In this document: positions 61,622 through 64,000 of the stretch, piece by piece
Numbering within the stretch: position 1 is the stretch's first letter
How the letters are laid out: every line of letters begins with the position of its first letter
Assembly (NCBI RefSeq): GCF_023973145.1
Contig: NZ_CP099546.1
Coordinates: forward strand, 2,604,001-2,668,000
Origin: Natronosalvus vescus
Lineage (GTDB): Archaea; Halobacteriota; Halobacteria; Halobacteriales; Natrialbaceae
Length of the DNA: 64,000 nucleotides
Direction of reading: 5' to 3'
Made by a program: the position numbers and the translations under genes
Notes under the pieces: generated by a model
Told to the model about the DNA's origin: nothing
Seen by the model: the letters and a program-made list of their open reading frames with translations, nothing else
Databases searched by the model: none

Positions 61622-61837
61622 TTATTCCTCGTCGTCGAGGTCGCCTTCTTCTCGCTGGATCGTCTTGACCCGCGCGATCGTCCGCTTGATCTCGCCGATT
61701 TCGCCCGGATTCTCCGGGGCACCACCGGCGGCGAGGACGGCGTTGGCGTTCAACAGCTCCGTCTCGAGATCCTCGAGTTCGGCCTGCCGTTCGGCGGGCG
61801 TCATGTCGCGGATTTCGTCGACGTGCAAGATTGCCAT
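61622..61837 (-). CDS. rpl29: ribosomal protein uL29
   Basis: The 71-residue helical protein reads [62 protein letters not shown], the uL29 signature. Its ATG overlaps the rps3 stop by one base and it lies 9 bases before rnp1. Confidence 0.96.
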   Translation of the reverse strand: MAILHVDEIRDMTPAERQAELEDLETELLNANAVLAAGGAPENPGEIGEIKRTIARVKTIQREEGDLDDEE

Positions 61838-62814
61838 TAGTCGTCACCTCCCTCGTCATCCTCATCGCCTTCGGCTTCGGCTTCCTCGTCGTCTTCCATT
61901 TCGGCGACGAGTTCCTCGGCTTCGGCTTCGATCTCTTCGTCGAGTTCCTCGAGGGATTCCTCGACGTCATCGGCGTCCTCGTCACCGCCAACGGCGGCTT
62001 CGGATTCGCCCGCGTCGGTTTCGTCCTCGTCGACGACTTCCTCTTCGATGACCTCTTCGACGACGTCTTCGTCGATCTCGACGGTCTCTTCGGGCTCGTC
62101 GACGGGTTCGTCCTCGACGTCAGCCTCGAGGTCGTCCTCGGGCTCTCCCTCGAGCAGTTCCTCGACGCCCTCGGCCGCGTTGGCCTCGACGGCATCGGGA
62201 ACGACCTCTTCGGGATCCATGTCCTCGTGGATTCGGAAGTCGTCGGGCAGCTCGGCTCCTGGCGGGATGATCTTCACGTTGACACCGATGGTGCCGAGTT
62301 TCATCACCGCGACGCCCTGGCCGTGGTCGACGACCTCTTCGGCGGGCTCGCCGTTGTGCTTGATGTAGCCACGGTTGAACTTCTCGACGCGCGAACGCGC
62401 CCCCGTGACTTTCCCGGCGAGAACGATCTCTGCGCCGAGTGCGCCGGCGTCCATGATCCGGTCGATCGTGGTGTGACCGGCTTTCCGGAAGTACCAGCCA
62501 CGCTCGAGCGCGTTGGCCAGGCGGTCAGCGACGATCCGAGCGTTCAGGTCGGGTTCGTCGACCTCCTGCACGTCGATCTGGGGATCGTCGAGGTTGAACT
62601 TCTCCTCGAGTGCCGACGTGACCTTCCGGATGTTCTCACCGCCTTTGCCGATGACCATCCCCGGCTTCTCCGCTTTGAGGACGATCTGGGTACCCATCGG
62701 CGTCTTGGCGACGTCCATACCACCGTAGCCTGCGCGGCCGAGTTCTTCGGCGAAGAACTCGTCGATCTGTGAGCGCTGCAGGCCGTTCTCGATGAATTCG
62801 TGTTCGTCTGCCAT
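61837..62814 (-). CDS. rps3: ribosomal protein uS3 with long acidic C-terminal tail
   Basis: The 325-residue protein has an N-terminal KH domain ([33 protein letters not shown] near 31-63) and the S3 C-terminal domain with [32 protein letters not shown]. After about residue 215 it has an Asp/Glu-rich tail of over 100 residues, typical of halophiles though long. It lies between rpl22 and rpl29 with one-base overlaps. Confidence 0.97.
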   Translation of the reverse strand: MADEHEFIENGLQRSQIDEFFAEELGRAGYGGMDVAKTPMGTQIVLKAEKPGMVIGKGGENIRKVTSALEEKFNLDDPQIDVQEVDEPDLNARIVADRLANALERGWYFRKAGHTTIDRIMDAGALGAEIVLAGKVTGARSRVEKFNRGYIKHNGEPAEEVVDHGQGVAVMKLGTIGVNVKIIPPGAELPDDFRIHEDMDPEEVVPDAVEANAAEGVEELLEGEPEDDLEADVEDEPVDEPEETVEIDEDVVEEVIEEEVVDEDETDAGESEAAVGGDEDADDVEESLEELDEEIEAEAEELVAEMEDDEEAEAEGDEDDEGGDD

Positions 62815-63302
62815 TAGTCGTCACCCTCCTCGTCCTCGACGCCGTCTTCGGTCTGTGCGACGACGATTTCGACGTCGACCTGTGGGGTGTTCCAGGCGGA
62901 CGCTCGCCCCATCGCACGCGGTTTGCGTCCGATGGACTCACCGACTTTGTGGGCGGCACAGTGGGCGATTTCCATCGACCCACCGTCGAAGCCCTGGTGG
63001 TCGGCGTTGGCCGACACGTTCTCGAGCAACTCGAGGAACGCGTTGCTGGCCTTCTCGGGGTAGCGTCCCGCGTCCCAGCCGTCGATGTCCGATCGGTGAC
63101 CGACGCCGGAGTTGTGCGAGCGGAACGGAACCGATCGCTCGCCCTCGATGACTGCCTCGAGGTACTCGGCTGCGTCGTCGACGGTTCGGCCTTTGATCTC
63201 GCGGGCGATCTCCTTGCTGTGCTTGTGGCTCATGTGACGCTCCCGGAGCATCGCTTTCGCGGTCGTGTCCGGATCGGCGTCGACTGAGTAGTTGATTCCC
63301 AT
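62814..63302 (-). CDS. rpl22: ribosomal protein uL22
   Basis: The 162-residue protein has SVDADPDTTAKAMLRERHMSHKHSKEIAREIKGRTVDDAAEYLEAV near 6-51 and the C-terminal hook with KVGESIGRKPRAMGRASAWNTPQVDVEIVVA, typical of archaeal uL22 lining the exit tunnel. It overlaps rps3 by one base and starts 7 bases after rps19. Confidence 0.97.
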   Translation of the reverse strand: MGINYSVDADPDTTAKAMLRERHMSHKHSKEIAREIKGRTVDDAAEYLEAVIEGERSVPFRSHNSGVGHRSDIDGWDAGRYPEKASNAFLELLENVSANADHQGFDGGSMEIAHCAAHKVGESIGRKPRAMGRASAWNTPQVDVEIVVAQTEDGVEDEEGDD

Positions 63303-63309
63303 GCGATGA

Positions 63310-63735
63310 TCACTTCAGTGGGACGAACTTCGAGGAACGCGTCGCCCCGATACCGGCCTGTCCGTGCGAGACGGACGATCGGGTGAGCTGGAACTCACCG
63401 AGGTAGTGGCCGATCATCTCGGGTTCGACGCGGACGCGCTCGAAGCTCTGTCCGGTGTATACGGCGAACGTCAGGCCAACGAACTCCGGCAGCACCGGCA
63501 TGTTGCGCAGGTGCGTCCGGATCGGCGAGTTGGCCGTCTCCTGTTCGTCTTTCTCGCGGGCCTTCTCGAGCAGCTTCTGCTGTTCGACCGAGAGCCCGCG
63601 CACGATACTCCGCCGCTGGCGTGCCGGAAGCACTTCAGCGACGTCTTCGAGCTCCATCTCCTGGAGCTCCTCGAGCGTGTGGCCGCGGTAGGTGAACTCC
63701 TCACCCTCACGACCGGTACGGTATTCCGAACTCAT
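63310..63735 (-). CDS. rps19: ribosomal protein uS19
   Basis: The 141-residue protein has [47 protein letters not shown] and the S19 core [61 protein letters not shown]. It overlaps rpl2 by 4 bases (63732-63735). Confidence 0.97.
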   Translation of the reverse strand: MSSEYRTGREGEEFTYRGHTLEELQEMELEDVAEVLPARQRRSIVRGLSVEQQKLLEKAREKDEQETANSPIRTHLRNMPVLPEFVGLTFAVYTGQSFERVRVEPEMIGHYLGEFQLTRSSVSHGQAGIGATRSSKFVPLK

Positions 63736-64000
63736 TTGTTTCCACCTCGACCGGTGCGCCGGGAGGCGATGTCACCGACTTTCCGTCCCGGCGGTGCGTT
63801 CTTCGAGACGGATTTCGGACGACCGGGGTGCTGGCGACCGCCACCACCGAATGGGTGGTCGACGGCGTTCATGGCGACCCCGCGAACGCGCGGCCACTTG
63901 ATCCCGCGGGCGCGCATTTTGTGGTACTTCTTCCCTGCCTTGACGAACGGCTTCTCCGTGCGGCCGCCACCGGCGACGACGCCGATGGTGGCACGGCACT
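63732..64000 (-). CDS. rpl2: ribosomal protein uL2, N-terminus beyond right edge
   Basis: The window holds the last 89 codons. The C-terminal uL2 motif is clear: [58 protein letters not shown] and [18 protein letters not shown]. The His and Gly-rich segment is the peptidyl-transferase-centre contact. It is the upstream-most gene of the operon seen here; rpl23 should lie just outside. Confidence 0.97.
   Translation of the reverse strand, partial: CRATIGVVAGGGRTEKPFVKAGKKYHKMRARGIKWPRVRGVAMNAVDHPFGGGGRQHPGRPKSVSKNAPPGRKVGDIASRRTGRGGNK

Noticed and set aside
1-64000. tRNA, rRNA, CRISPR and insertion-sequence search by eye
   Set aside because: No cloverleaf with a TTCGAATC-like arm, no regularly spaced direct repeats with spacers and no transposase motif were seen. 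The short tandem repeats lack spacers, so they are not CRISPR.

Overview
The window is chromosomal DNA from a halophilic archaeon. The proteins are strongly acidic (Asp/Glu-rich with few Lys), GC content is high, the hexamer CTCGAG is very frequent, exported proteins carry Tat-type lipobox signals, and several genes have a TATA-like box about 28-32 bases before the start codon, as in leaderless haloarchaeal mRNAs. The run of ribosomal genes is in archaeal order and includes eL19, eL32, eS4 and RNase P component 1. The overall style resembles the Natrialbales (Natrialba/Haloterrigena/Natrinema type); that placement is inference.

Layout. 1-8.5 kb is a mixed housekeeping stretch: a partial PP-loop ATPase-like gene, a large membrane protein, a VOC-fold protein, a solitary 2-oxoacid dehydrogenase E1-alpha, a solitary PstB, a CopG-type regulator and a SnoaL-like protein. 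8.7-15.6 kb is a dense sulfur-trafficking module: two YeeE/YedE (TsuA-type) half-transporters, a rhodanese-metallo-beta-lactamase fusion, TusA, DsrE2, a HalOD1 protein, a CoA-disulfide-reductase-like flavoprotein, a DsrE-like protein, a Lrp/AsnC regulator with a C-terminal TRASH metal-binding domain, and a ferredoxin-NADP-reductase-like protein. 15.7-24.7 kb holds an AhpD-like protein, a membrane hydrolase, heme A synthase (CtaA), an M24-fold protein that seems to lack metal ligands, an SDR, a DUF456 protein, glutamyl-tRNA synthetase, several small proteins, and a Tat-lipoprotein gene broken by a one-base frameshift.

24.7-38.1 kb looks like an uptake-and-CoA-activation island. It has a KASIII/HMGS-like synthase, a complete branched-chain (Liv-type) ABC transporter (LivM-H-F-G-K), an SDR, a DUF35 OB-fold protein overlapping a thiolase, a Bat-type HTH regulator, an AMP-forming acyl-CoA synthetase, an alpha/beta hydrolase and a MaoC hydratase. 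The transported substrate is unknown; an organic or branched carboxylate is likely.

38.2-44.5 kb carries a tiny zinc-finger protein, then cbf5, cmk and the DUF106 (EMC3/YidC-like) gene. Adk follows, but an 802-residue pilin-like surface protein on the opposite strand separates it from DUF106. 45-52.5 kb is the cytochrome oxidase locus: CoxB, a fused CoxA-CoxC, CoxD (subunit IV), a C2H2/TM protein and a polytopic membrane protein. 52.9-64 kb is the S10/spc-type ribosomal superoperon read leftward from rpl2 (cut by the window edge) to secY, with tightly overlapping genes.

I saw no tRNA, rRNA, CRISPR array, transposase or insertion sequence. Many long open frames opposite real genes are GC-skew shadows and are left out.
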